NCBI GenBank assembly: GCA_026214975.1 | Contig: JAOBSW010000286.1 | Location: 203,061-267,060 of the forward strand | Source: Gentiana macrophylla | Taxonomy: Eukaryota > Streptophyta > Magnoliopsida > Gentianales > Gentianaceae | Direction: 5' to 3' | DNA: 64,000 nt | Part shown: positions 44,366 to 57,194 of the stretch, piece by piece | Layout: each line of letters opens with the position of its first letter | How positions within the stretch are numbered: position 1 is the first letter of the stretch | Notes under the pieces: generated by a model | Told to the model about the DNA's origin: nothing | The model's database searches: none | What the model saw: only the letters and a program-made list of their open reading frames with translations | Translations under genes and position numbers: made by a program

Positions 44366-47300
44366 GAAGCGTCCTTTCTTTCCTAGGCTTCTTCCCTCTA
44401 AGATTATACTTTTTTAGACCTTTTAGAACCCTTATGATCTCTCTTGATCTTGGGGGTAAACCCTCGTAGGATTAGGAATCCTTAGAACGTGGTTAAGTTG
44501 CACTAGGACCAAGTGAAAAGTCTCTTTAGGCGAAGGTTGAGTTTTAAGCTCACATATCTTATGTGATCCTCTTAAGTTTTGTTCCTTTCAAAAACCTTTA
44601 CTAGGATCCCTCTTTCCTTTTGGAATCTTTGAATCTTTCTCTAATGTTCTTTCTTTTTGTGGTTTTAATTCTTTCGTAATGCTACATTTGGTTCAAATCA
44701 CTTCCTTGTAACTTGGTGTTATGCAAAATGAGTAAACGATTTTGTTCACGTTTTTACATGTCATGTTATATCATTTTTTTGTTCCAAGAATTCTGTAAAT
44801 TTTCAGACACTTAGAAAGTTGTCTTATCTAAAATTTATCTCTTTACATCAATTTAGTTTTCAATATGGATTGTTCACAAATTGTATAACAAGGAGGGGTA
44901 CTCTGTTCAGAAAATTATGCAGCGGTACTCTTACTTATCATTCTGTTTTTATAAGCTAACACCTCCAAATGACTTGTATTTTTTATATGTTGTATAAAAC
45001 AACATGCACTATAATTTTTGTTTTGGAACTAAGTGCAAATTCATTTTGGTCTGAGCAGAATCTGCAACACTCGATAGTTGATGAAGTCCTGAAAATTTTT
45101 GACAGCTTATTACAGTAGATGAGAAAAACATTATTTTGACCGACCTATGGCTTCCCAAAAATTTTTATTTTTGAACATCAAATGTAAAACTTATATACTC
45201 ACAGATTTCTCTTTGCCTCTTGTTCAAAATCAGTTCAATTTGTTTTGTTTAAATCAGTTATTTCATGGTTTATGTATGCACCTGAATTTCTCAAAACCAT
45301 TTAACTCCTCTGGTCAAGAAAGGATAGATGTCTTTCTTTCACCCTGTAAATTATGGTGTAGTAGGTTCTAGGAGATGAGAATACTTTGATTTATCTGATT
45401 CTTAAGCTAGTTGTTACCCAGGATAAGAAGTTTGGTAGGTAGAGACTACGTGTTGTCGTTATAGTGCTCCTTGATGGCAAGAAACGATTGCGTGGTGATT
45501 TTCCAATCTTATGTCTTAATTAATAAGGTTCTCTTTTATAATCATCTAGTTTCCTACTTCGTTATCCCAATTTCAAACGTTTCTCCATCCATACTAATGG
45601 TAACCCAGGCTCTGGTTAAATCCTCCATTTGAAACTTCTGAAACTCGGTAAAAGTCCCTTTTTACGAATTTTTGTTTTTCAAGTGTGTACATTTTTTTGA
45701 TGTGCCATATTTTTTTAAGATGTTTTCATCGTGTCAAATGCTTGATTTAAGAAAAATAAGTTTCTCATCCTTCGAACTATTTTAACTGACAATTGCATAT
45801 CCTTCCAACTATATCATGTTTAGCTATTTCGGGGCAACACACTTTTGCATCCTAGTGATTACACTTAATGCATCCCCTACAAGATGTTTTAGTACATACA
45901 AACTTGTGTTTAAAGACTCGACTCTACAAATACTTCGTTTTCTCTTTTCGCTATCGCTTGGTTTATGTTTACCAAAGTTATTTGGCCTTGCTTTGCTCGA
46001 GATGGGTTCCACACGAAATCCATATGCAAATTCTATCCTTTCCAAGTACTCCTCAGTCATTTCAACTATTAGTGTTAAAGGTCTCCTACTTTGGCAGATA
46101 GATTTCATCATCCTCGTGTTTTGCATTATCCAACATGAGTGAATGCTTTTGTTTCTGTGTTTTCCTTTCAGGTTAAACCACTTAGCATGCTCTAAAAATT
46201 CTGGAAATTTTCCACCATATAGACCGAAGTCTTTTCTAAAATTTATCTTTTTACACCAACTAAACAATTGTTATGGATTGTTCAGAAAATTCATGTTTAT
46301 GCCAGACACTTTGTCCAGAAAATCTGCAGCAGCACCTTTACATTTTCTTTTGTTTTGAACAGGTTAAACACCATCAATTGACTTGAATTTTTGATATGTT
46401 GCAGACAAAACTTTTATCTACAATTTTAATTTTTGAATTAAGTTCAGATTCTTTTTCGTCTGATCTCGATTTCCAATTCAATTCAGTGTTTATTAATCTG
46501 GAAATTCTGACAGCTTATGCAATCGTCAGAAATAACTGTTTTTGACCGACCTTATCTCATTCAAAAATTCCAATATTTTTATATCACCTGTGAAACTCCG
46601 GTATCTAAATCTTATCTCTATGGATCGTGCTCAAATTCCTCTTCGTTTGTTCTGTACAAATTGATAATGTCAGATCCGGAGTGAATATCTTGCAAATCAA
46701 CCAAAAAAGAATCCTCACCTCTTTGACATAGGGTTTGGGCTAAGAGGGTAGCAAGTTACGATTTTTTTTGTGTAGGAGTTCCCCAAAGTTTGATCTCCTT
46801 CTGAGTTAAATGTTTTAGTTTGATTCTTGTAAAGCTAACGTTAAGTTTCTTTTGCAGTGGTAAACAAGAACCAACATGCTATCCTCCAGCATGCCATGTG
46901 TTATGTTCAGACCCTTTTCGTGCCCTTTTATAATTATACATTTTTTGGTTGTTTATTTCTCATGTAATACCACATTTGAGAACTTTAAGCTTATCAAATC
47001 CTTTTCACATGTTGTCATGAGTTACCTCATAAACATATCGCCGTAAGCCCTTCTTCTAAACAAGTTCTTACCTTCTTACTTTTCAAATCAAGAAACAAGT
47101 GTTGCACTCCCATAATTATTTTCAAATTCAAATTTGACTAAGCCTTCTGATGTCAGAACATGACATTCTTTTTCAGTTACTTATCTTTAACCTTCTTGCA
47201 ATTTATGCTAAACCAGTTTCAAGCAGAAGGTAGTCTGTGCCAAGGTGCCCTCCGAACTTGTCTAGCCAATTAGCTTTTGAATTCCAAAACTTCTAGTTTC

Positions 47301-47590
47301 CAATTTAGATTAATGTACCTTGTACCCTTTAGTTTTAACTCTCATTCAGGACATTTAGTGCCATGAACTGCCAGATACCCCTTTTGACATTCCATCTTCT
47401 ATTTTGGCGTTTCTATTACATTTTTGTCATACTAGTTGAAAGTCTATTTTGTTTCAACCTTTTCTTTCCCACACGAGGGATAACCTTGAGCCCTTATTTC
47501 CCCGGCAGTGTACCATTTCTCTCGAGTAGTGCAACCTTGAAACTTTGAATTGGATCATCAATGATCTTCACACTTTATTTGAAATCTGCA
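44366..47590 (+). other. Long non-coding internal region downstream of third LTR
   Basis: Over 3 kb with no gag or pol motif. Two frames overlap near 45816-46267 (108 residues plus, 147 residues minus), neither with a known domain. A diverged internal duplication spaced 1.4 kb is listed separately. It could be the interior of a large non-autonomous (LARD-type) element, but its far LTR is not seen. Confidence 0.45.
44820..46650. repeat. Diverged direct duplication spaced about 1.4 kb
   Basis: TAAAATTTATCTCTTTACATCAA (44829) is echoed at 46238; GACAGCTTAT at 45101 and 46509; TTTTGACCGACCT at 45134 and 46540. Offsets are constant at 1406-1409 bp over about 400 bp, with heavy divergence. Confidence 0.7.
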
Positions 47591-47599
47591 TGTTTAAAG

Positions 47600-48377
47600 A
47601 CCCTTTAATTTACTTATTTTAATTGTATCAGAGCTACATAGATCTAGAAATTAGGAAAAACTGACCTCGGTAACCCGGCGGTATACACTGGTTTACCGAG
47701 GCAATATTTAGAAAACCTAAAACTGGGATTCACAACAGCTATGTTGATCGACATGTTTAATTAATAGTAGGTTAGATCAAGCCAATCAGCTTATTGTAAT
47801 TGTAAACTGGCATGAAATACGAATAGTGAAGTGCTAAGTTTGGACATAGTCTAGAATGGACCTAGGAACGTGCTGGTCATTGTCTACAGCTGTCTAGGCG
47901 GGTTAGCGGTATGAGTTAGTGCTCGATTTCGGCAATTCTAGTTCTTTATGCGTATGGGCTATTACGGACCAATTAAGGAGGGTAGCTGTGTATAGATTGG
48001 CTACAGCCATTATCGGAGTAGATAGGAGTATGAATTGCACCCGTAGCTGATAATGATAATTAAAATGAAAGCTCATGATTAATCTAAGGAAATTATATGG
48101 GAAGTAAACATAACGATTAACTAATCCAAGTTAGTAGATCGGTGAGGAGAGGGAGGGGAATATCATAAATGTTTTCTTTATTGTTATTGTTGGTCAATGA
48201 CCGCCTCTATGTTGCTTCTTAATTACGTTAGAATCATTTATACTTATTGTTGTATTGTCTCTGTGTGATCGACCTTGACTCACATTTACTATACAACGAT
48301 GTGCCTAGTATTCTTGCTGGTAATATCGACATTAGTGACTTACACGCTATCAAGATTTTTGGCGTCGTTGCCGACGA
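47600..48377 (+). repeat. Gypsy LTR 3' part with tRNA-Asp-type primer site
   Basis: Ends TGTGATCGACCTTGACTCAC, then GCTATCAAGATT and TGGCGTCGTTGCCGACGA (48360-48377), a three-mismatch version of the Athila/Tat primer site. Same architecture as 31747-32129 but not the same sequence. Left boundary uncertain; no gag follows. Confidence 0.6.
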
Positions 48378-48479
48378 CAATGGACAATTTTAAATATAAA
48401 CGTTTTAATTCTAATTAAGTAGTCTTTTTATTTTATTTTATTTTATTTTGAGTCTTGAGTCATTCTGTATCAAACCTGC

Positions 48480-48903
48480 ATTGTTAAACTGCAATAAAGA
48501 GAAATTTCAGGGCCGGTTTGCCTTTGCTAATTGAAGTGAAACTGCTCGGAGGAAAGCTTCAAATCGAAAGAATCTTAGGATCATGGATTGAAGTTTTTGG
48601 ATAATCCTCAACACAACCACAGCCTGTGTGGAAGCACCTTGGAATAATAAGCTCCACAACACAATCACAACTCGTGTGAAGGCACCTTGGAATAAGCATC
48701 AACACTATGAAAACCTGTTTCTAAGCACGTTGGTATATGGATAACCACAAGGATTGCTCTAGTGAAGAATAAACTATGACTTATATTGATAACAAGTTCT
48801 ATTATTTTCAAGTACAATACATGGGTATTTATAGTACTCAAGATACATAAGATTGGCCAAATTCACACAAGAATTCCATGCTATACACATTTCTAAGCAT
48901 CAA
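48480..48903 (-). repeat. Fragment of a minus-strand LTR with internal repeats
   Basis: Minus strand shows CTATAAATACCC (near 48830) followed by AATAATAGAAC and CAATATAAGTC, like a promoter and polyadenylation region of an LTR. Plus-strand CACCTTGGAATAA recurs at about 48637 and 48689, part of a roughly 52-bp repeat. Cut off on the right by the SIRE-like insertion. Confidence 0.4.
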
Positions 48904-50303
48904 TGTTAGGAACATTTTATTGTGTTTTAATGATGGCCATACTAACTGTTATAGCAAGCCTGAAATAAGTTAGAATACTCTGTATAAGTCTTTACTTAGA
49001 GTCTTACATGTTGTTTAAGTTGTGTAGTATTGTACTAGTTGATAGGACGGCTAAGTAAGAATGGATATTCGGCAGAGTGAAGCCAGCCAAGTACCAGCAG
49101 AGAAGCATGAAGACATTATGGTCTGACTTATTACCGAGGAAGTCTGTGATGACATTGGATAAGTCTAAGTTACAATCGAAGCGATGAAACATAACGTTTA
49201 AATATGGTGTACACTGATCTCAAATAAATCAAGGATCTGTGATGTACAAAGATTCTCCTAAATCTAAAAGAATGAAGGAAACAGTGAATCGGCAAAGTGA
49301 ACTGACTATCGGCGAAGTGAGGACAAAGCTGTGAAGGAAGATCTAAACAGCAATGTCTGATAGTCACTTAACTGTTCAGAGAACGGCAAAGTAAACCTTA
49401 CTTGATCAGATTTTGAAATATGAAGAAGATACAGAGGATCAAGCATTAAATGCTCAATCAATAGAGGATCAATCAAGGACGGATTTTTTGATAAGCGTTC
49501 GAAGTAATCCGATCATTAAAATCAAGGAGAATATAATTAAGGGGGAATCAAGAATAAAATCAAGGATTATTCCCCTCATTAATATAGCAAATGGATGGAA
49601 ATTCAAATCAAGGATTATCAAGGCTATAAATAGAAGGCATTGACAGTCAAGAAAAAATAAGAAAAAGAACGATTGTATCTAAGCAAAAACGCTATCAAAG
49701 TGAAAAGCCTTCTATCTGTGCTGAAAAAGAAACATCTAGTGATCTACTCAAAACTGAGAACAAAAATTCCACTCAAGCACTGAGTTTGATCAACAAGTTT
49801 TTTGATTCCAATTCACTTCAATCAAGCAACTGAATCAGAGCCATCTAAGAAGGAGTTGTGTGTATGTGATAGCTGTTGAAAGATTTGTTCTCAAGGAGTA
49901 GTGAAAGAGACTGAGTCACTGAAGCTGTTGAAGCCAGGGAGTGATAGTCTTAAAGATTGTGAAGCATGTGTAGTCAAGGACAATTAGGCTAATGTATCTG
50001 TGAAAACAATAGTGAATTCCTCCAATAATCACAGGAGAAGAGTGGATTATGGGATTACACCACCCTGAACCACTATAAACCTTTGTGTCAATTTACTTTC
50101 AGCAATTTACCTTATTGCATTTTTTTAATTGCTTATATTATATCTTATATCTGTGATTACATAATCTACTTTGAAACAACATATTAAGAAGGGACTTATC
50201 CGCTGCCCAAAAGCTTTTGAATACAAGAAAAGTTTTTGAAACTCCACTATAGTCATTCACCCCTGCCCCCTTGACTATATTTTACCCTTCTCTGGGACCA
50301 ACA
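48904..50303 (+). repeat. 5' LTR of SIRE-like element, 1.4 kb
   Basis: TGTTAGGAACATTTTATTG to TCTGGGACCAACA, with TATA box TATAAATA at 49625-49632. It is followed by ATTGGTAACGGAGC, a tRNA-Met primer site with changes (50305-50317). Confidence 0.85.
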
Positions 50304-50445
50304 ATTGGTAACGGAGCAGTGTTCCTAGTATCCGAACCTAGTCAGATCTATTTTCCGGTAACAATGAGATCACATATTTTCAAAGTAGTTTTCAAATTTC
50401 TGCTTTCTATACATATAAATATATACATATCTCTTATCTGTATTT

Positions 50446-52267
50446 ATGGATTCCTTAAATTTTATGTCTAAAGTACCTATATTTAATGTTAATAATTTTA
50501 ATGAATACAAAATAAGAATGTTGTCTCATCTTTCCACAACTAATAAGGAGATGCTGAATGTAATTTATGATGGCCCATTTGAGATTACTACTGCGGTAAG
50601 CACAGGAGCAGATGAAGGAAAATTAATAGAAAAACTCAAGAAAGATTGGACGAAGGATGACAGGAGAAGAGCAAATCTTGATTTTGTTACAAAAGACATG
50701 ATTTTGAAGACTCAGGATAGTAACATGTTCATGAGGATCAAAGATTGCAAAACAACAAAGGAGATGTGGGACAAATTGGCACTGATCAATGAAGGATCAG
50801 AAGCAGTCAAAGAAAACAAATTGTCGGTTGCAAAACATAAATTTGAGAACTTCAAAATGAAGACTGGTGAAACCATTGATCAAATGGACAACATATTTTC
50901 AAGCATCGTAAGTGAACTACAACAACTTGGACACACATATCCACAGAAAGATGTGTGCCTGATGATCTTGAGAGGCCTACCTGAAAGATGAAAGATCATT
51001 ACATCTGTAATCAGAGCGACAACAAATCTTACAACCACTGATACCTTAACTCTAATGTCTTAATTAAATTCTCATGAATTTGAGTTGAGCAGTGAAAGGC
51101 GATTGCACCAAAGAGAGGCACAAAAGTCCGAGGTGCTTTGGTTGTACCTCAGCAAAGTAACACAGCTAATACAAACAGCAAAGAGACACATGAGCTGAAG
51201 GAACATGTAGCTTTACTGCTTAAACGTTTTGACAGGTTTACCAAGAAGAAGCAATTCAAAGGAGGTTCATCATCATATAAAAAGTCAAGCTCAAACAAAC
51301 ACATGAAGAAAAATGATGTTGAATACAGATGCTTCAATTGAATAAGGAAAGGTCATTTCAAGGCAGATTGCCCTGAAGAAAATGACAAAGATGAGGAGAA
51401 GAATAAGTACAAAATAACTGAAAAGAGGAAAAGCAAGAAGACACTCAAAGCTGAAACCAGCAGTGAAAATAACTAAGAATCATCAGACAATGATTCAGAT
51501 GATGATGAAGCTGACAGTTCAGAAAATGAAAAAGCTTACCTCTGCCTTATGGCTAAAGAATCTAATGAAATTGAGGTAACATCTAGCTCATGCTCATCAT
51601 CTAGTGCATCCACTTCCAACTGTGCACAATCTTCTATTCTCCCACTAGATTCTGCAAACATAATCCAAAATCTCATGAGTAATATTGATGAAATTGAGTT
51701 GAATCATGATATTCTGGAACATGAGTGTGAGAATCTAAGAAAGGATAATAAAAGTTTAAAGAAAGAATTGGATAAAGTAAAAGCTGAACAAAATAGTAAT
51801 GAGACTCACTCAACTGATCAACAAGCAGCAGATGATCATACATCTGATGTTGACAGACCAGCTGAGAAAATCTCCCTACCAATTAAGATAACCAATGCAC
51901 CACTAAATGCACCAGTTTACAAACCCCCAAAAAGGTTTGGATCCAGATCTTGTCTTGGCTACAACAGTCAAGATGAGAATGAAAATGATGGACAACACAA
52001 TTCTGAATCTAGGACCAAGAATGGACCAATGTTCAGAAAAGGACAGACCATGGTTTCACCCACTCATCCTGCACCGGTGAAGTCAAAACCCAGTGTAGTG
52101 AAACAGCAAACCAAACCATCAATCTAGTCCACAAAAAGCAAAGTATTCTGAAAGGTAAAGGAAAACTTTACCCTTCAGAAGATGACTGGAATGATGCATC
52201 TCCAAAATACAGTAAGAAACCATTTCATGCCATGCATCATTTTTTTAATAAAACCCAACCAAGGGTT
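50446..52267 (+). pseudogene. gag pseudogene of SIRE-like element
   Basis: MDSLNFMSKVPIFNVNNF opens a UBN2-type capsid with CKTTKEMWDKL and HKFENFKMKTGETI; a TGA ends this frame at 50989. The zinc knuckle near 51330-51375 reads C-F-N-stop-I-R-K-G-H-F-K-A-D-C: the second cysteine codon has become TGA. From 51549 a Ser-rich stretch is followed by a predicted coiled coil (LEHECENLRKDNKSLKKEL, about 51715-51780), typical of the long SIRE gag. The sequence is interrupted at 52272 by the nested Copia. Confidence 0.87.
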
Positions 52268-52272
52268 ATTCC

Positions 52273-53962
52273 TGATGCAGGTTCTTAGATCTAAACGAGT
52301 TAGATCTATACGCAGCGGACGGATCACGATTTACAGATCATAAAACATAATTAAAAGATTTAACAACTACAAAGGGGTTAAGATCATGTTACCAATAGTA
52401 GGAAGAGAAGCCAAGATCTTCCGATGTGTTCTCCAAACGGCGGTTGGTGGACACCCTTCTTGATACACGAGCCTCATTGATATGCAACACCAAGAAAAAC
52501 TTAGAGTTTTTCTTCTTCTAAAACCCAAGACAAGAAAACTAATTATTTCTCTCTTTTTTGCTATAGTGGTCGAAATTTACCAAGTGTGTTGAGGCTTGGG
52601 AGAACTCTCTTTATATAGGAGAGTAAACCTTGTCCTCCAAGGATTAAATAATTAAGAGATAATTATTTCATTAATCCTTTATTCCAAATAAAAGATAAAT
52701 AAAATGATTATCCCAAAAAATTAGGATAAATCACATTATTATCTAATATTCCATGAATTATCATGTAACAAATAAAAGATAAATCACATGTCAATTATCC
52801 ATCACAAATGGCGCCACATATAGGGTCATTAAGCCCACATAAAATGTCTTTTATGTGTATTATATTATTTAGCCCAACTAAATAATATCCATTCATATCA
52901 ATTAATTAGCCCAGCCAATTAATTATCACTGAGGCCCAAATAACAAGATTATTAGTCCGAATTACAGAAGCCACATCGGGGACCATGGACCTATAACCAG
53001 TAGCTCCAATAATTAATTATTCATTGAACCGAATAAGTACATTAATTATTAATTCCGGGATTACGCCACCATGAACCCGAAACTGAACTCTATCGATTAT
53101 AGATGTATACTTATACTCAACCCATAGAGTGAATAAGCATCCATTGATATAATCACTACATACGGATTAACCCTCCAAAGACTATCCATTCTGAGTGGGA
53201 AGTCTCCGTGAACCCGACTCGGAATATCTTATCCTTATTTACCATTAACCCCTAGTGATCAATTAGTTCACATATCTGACTAGTAGCTAATTAGTCTAAC
53301 ATGAACTGGGCCCATCGATCATTTTCTTAGGGCTAACAAATAAGAGGACTGTCTCTCTACTTCCCGCAGGAAGGAATAAATTCCATGTCTGTGAAAATCA
53401 GAACTACTCACTCATCTAGGATAGTGCCAATGAGAAGTGGCTTGGAACACATATTTAAGTGAACCGTAACTAACACATCAAACACTACCCCGGGACAAGC
53501 AGCACCCTGTGATCACCTCAGGATTAAGGTTGATCCATATATGATCATCTAATGATTTAATAAGATTCCTCGATTACGGAATTATATCGAGAAATACAGA
53601 TTAAGTCGGTCCAGTCCTATATGAATGCCATCATTAATAAATGCCCCACGTAAGTACCATCTACCGATAGTCCGGATAAGACTATCACACCCTAAGGTGT
53701 TCTGGGCGCATTATTGATGTTTTAATCAAGAGACCCTAAACTCTGATTAAGTTCACCACGGACTAACTGTTTAAGCATATCACTACTAACTCAATCCTCA
53801 CGTGTAATCCATACTCTGAGTTAAGTGGTTACATACAGATATACTTAGGGTTTGCAGCAGTGTATACTATATAAGCACGAAGCAAATAAGATGAATAATA
53901 AAATCTGTCATTTATTAATTTAAAACAATTACAAAATTGTCTTTCGGGCACTACATCTAACA
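52273..53962 (-). repeat. 3' LTR of nested Copia
   Basis: Minus strand TGTTAGATGTAGTGCCC to CCTGCATCA. Lacks four bases at the very end compared with the 5' copy. Confidence 0.95.
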
Positions 53963-53977
53963 ATCTCCCACTTGCAC
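53963..53977 (-). other. Polypurine tract of nested Copia
   Basis: Minus strand GCAAGTGGGAGAT directly before the 3' LTR, a classic Copia tract. Confidence 0.85.
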
Positions 53978-54049
53978 GAATGACAAGTAACAATTGTTTT
54001 AGAGCATACCCACTAACTACTACAACAAGAACTACATCTCCCACTTGCT

Positions 54050-55926
54050 CTAAAGTAAATGACTCATGTCTTTAATACCCATGTTTTCCAAGTGCCTCGT
54101 AAAGACCTCAATGGAAAGCGTCTTCGTAAATGGATCAGCAAGGTTGTCGGCTGAGGGGATTTTCGTGACGGAAATGTCTCCTCTTTGAGCAATCTCTCTA
54201 ATCAAATGGTATTTTCTCTCTATATGCTTTGACTTACGGTGACTTGGGGTTTTTCGGGATTCGACACGCCCCGTTGTTGTCACTGATAGAGAGCGATCGG
54301 ATCTTCTGGATTTGGGATTACTCCTAAATCTCCCGGGAACTTCTTGAGCCATACCGCTTCTTTAGCTGCCTCAGAGGCCGCTATGTATTCGGCTTCCATA
54401 GTTGAGTCGCCCGTCTTTGGATTGCTTGACGCTTCTCGGACAATTGCTCCACCTCCCGAGAGTAAACACCGAGCACGATGTCGATTTACGATCATCCTTA
54501 TCGATCGAAAGTCGAGAATCGGTGTCTCTGCTATATCCAGGTTTGCACCGAATATACAAGCATATAATTCCTCGTTCTCTTAAGATACTTGAGGAGATTC
54601 TTCACTGCTATCCAATGGTCCATGCCCGGATTGGACTGAAATCGGCTGACCAAGCCCACACCATAACAGATGTCTGGTCTAGTACACAACATAGCATACA
54701 TTAGACTACCAACAACCAAGCATATGGTATTAGCCCCATACTCTCAATTTCCTCGTGAGTGCTGTGGAGATCGCTTCTTAGAGTTGAATGCCGTGTCGGG
54801 TTGGTAGGAAACCCTTCTTTGCATTCATCATCTTTCAGAACGCAACAACATCTTATCTATGTAAGATGCTTGGGACAGAGCCAACATCCTATTCTTGCGA
54901 TCCCGTATAACTTGGATCCCTGAATATAACTCGCCTCTCCCAAATCTTTCATTTGGAATTGCGTGGATAACCAATTCTTCACATCGACAACATCCCCTTA
55001 TTGGGTCCAATGAAGCGAATGTCGTCAACATACAACACCAAGAACGCCACACGATCTTTGATGAACTTCTTGTATACACAAGGCTCATCAAAGTTTCGAT
55101 TCAAAACCATACAACTTGACTATTTAATCAAATCTATGATTCCAAGACCGAGATGCTTGCTTTAACCTATAAATGGATCTCGAGCGGCTTGCACACTTTG
55201 TGCTCTTGGCCTTTCTCGACAAATCCTTACAGTTCTTTGCATATATATTTCCTCGTCAAGATAGCCGTTTAGGAAGGTCGTCTTAACATCCATCTGCCAG
55301 ATCTCATAATCTAGACATGCGGCAATCGAAAGGAGGATCCGAATGATTTCAAAGCATTGCCCCACGAGGGAGAAGGTTTCTTCGTAGTCGATTCCTCTCT
55401 CTCTGTGTGTAGCCTTTAGCCACTAGCCGAGCTTTAAAGGTTTCAACCTTTCCATCCACTCCTCGCTTTCTCTTGTAGATCCATTTACTGCCTATGGGTT
55501 GTACACCCTCAGGGCAATTCACAAGTTTCCAGACTGAGTTAGAGTACATAGACTCCATCTCCTGATTCATCGCCTCAACCCATATATCCTTATCAGAATC
55601 ATTCATAGCCCTACGATAGGACCTTTGGATCATCTCAGACTCCATCGAGAGGCGGCGATATTTGCCTCTGGTTGCATACCGTACCGCACTGGTGGCCGAA
55701 CCACTCTGGTGGTACGTCTGAGTGATCTAGGACTATCAGGGTCGATAGGTGTATCAGTAGTGTTGTTGTTTGTGACACTAGGTGTCACCAGTGGTCTGAC
55801 TTCGTCAGAGAGTAACTCCTCGAGTACAACTTTACTCCGAGGCTTGAAGTCCTTCATGTATTGATCCACGAGAAAAGTGGCGTGAGTTGAAACTATCACC
55901 CTCTGATCTTCTGGATCATAGAACAT
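54050..55926 (-). pseudogene. RT/RNase H pseudogene of nested Copia
   Basis: From 55645: WVEAMNQEMESMYSN, GSKWIYKRKRGVDGK, then a frameshift. QMDVKTTFLNGYLDEEIYMQ at about 55300-55235. The YVDD region near 55030 is itself frameshifted. RNase H pieces at 54559-54280 (MEAEYIAASEAAKEAVWL), and the tail at 54352-54050 with SKHIERKYHLIRE and SADNLADPFTKTLS. At least five shifts are needed to read it through; most are one- or two-base losses rather than stop substitutions. Confidence 0.9.
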
Positions 55927-55941
55927 ACCTCCTCTTGTTCC

Positions 55942-57141
55942 TTACGCATACCCTACAAACAGACATACTTTCGTACGTGCTTGCAATTTGCTAGTCTCGT
56001 CAACCAGCACATGTGCCGGACACCCCCATATACGGTAGTGATGCAAACTAGGTTTACACCCACTCCATAACTCGAGAGGTGTTTTCTCGACAGACTTTGA
56101 CGGCACCATATTTAAAATACGGACCGCTATTTGAAGGGCATGTCCCCAAAAGGACACCGGCAGTGACGCGTAGCTCATCATCGATCTGACCATGTCTATT
56201 AAAGTCTTGTTTCTCCGCTCAGCAACTCCATTTTGCTGAGGCGTTCTGGGCGCAGAACGTTGGGAACAAATCCCATGTTCCAAAAGGTAGTCAGTGAAAT
56301 CAGTATCCATGTACTCACCTCCGCGATCAGAGCGAAGGCATTTCAGAGACTTGCCCAACTGCCTTTCGGCTTCTACCTGGAATTCCTTAAACTTTTCAAA
56401 AGTTTCGGATTTCCTATGCAGTAGATAAACATATCCGAATCTCGAGTAGTCGTCGATGAAAGTTACAAAGTACTCGAATACGCCTCTAGCCTGCACATTC
56501 ATCGGACCACACATATGTGAATGTACTAATTCTAAAGGTTCTTTAGCCCTGTTACCCTTTGACGAGAAGGGTCGCTTTGTCATCTTTCCCTCCAGGCATG
56601 ACTCGCAGACTGGCAGTGAGTCAACAGATAACTCACTTAAGGGACCATCTTTAGCCAGTCTTTTGATTCTTTCCAAGGAAATATGACCTAGCCTAAGGTG
56701 CCAAAGGTATGTTTTATCATTTTGACAAACCTTCTGCCTTTTGGCAGAACTTTGATGTGCTACTCTAAACATTTCAGTATTAAGCAGTGGAGTATCGGTT
56801 GGTTTAATCACATACACTCCGTTATCTATCATTGCAGAACATAAGTCACGTCCATTTCTGGAAATAACAATCTTATTATACTCAAAAGATAAAGAATACA
56901 ATTGTTCTTGCAAAACAGACATAGAAATTAAATTTCTTCTAAAATGCGGAATATAAAAGACATTGTCCAACTTAAGGACTTTATTCCCAAAGACTAAACT
57001 AACTACTCCCACCTTGCTTTTGAAACGACCGCACCGTTGCCAACTCTCATCACAGTGCGCCCCATCCTCCAAACTCTTCATATGAACTAAGGATCGCAAA
57101 GAAGAACAAGCGTGGTTAGTAGCACTGCATTCAGATATCAA
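55942..57141 (-). pseudogene. Integrase of nested Copia, open but catalytically altered
   Basis: One open frame of 399 residues. It holds the pre-integrase zinc region (LWHLRLGHISLERIKRL and CESCLEGKM) and the catalytic core. The conserved LVHSDVCGP reads LVHSHMCGP, so the first catalytic Asp is His. The other two acidic residues are present (RSDRGGEY and NGVAERRNKT). Strand transfer needs all three acids, so activity is not expected. The N-terminal methionine is only the first in frame; upstream protease sequence is broken near 57150. Confidence 0.9.
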
Positions 57142-57194
57142 GTCGATACATCTTTAGCTACATTGTAGGATTCCAAGACAAGTAAATTACTGTC

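Noticed and set aside
45816..46267. Overlapping 108- and 147-codon frames on opposite strands
   Set aside because: No known domain, no codon or promoter support, within a diverged non-coding duplication.
44352..48377. Region 42367-48377 as one complete LTR element
   Set aside because: The LTR end near 48350 has a tRNA-Asp-type primer site and a different sequence from the LTR at 42367, so they are separate elements.
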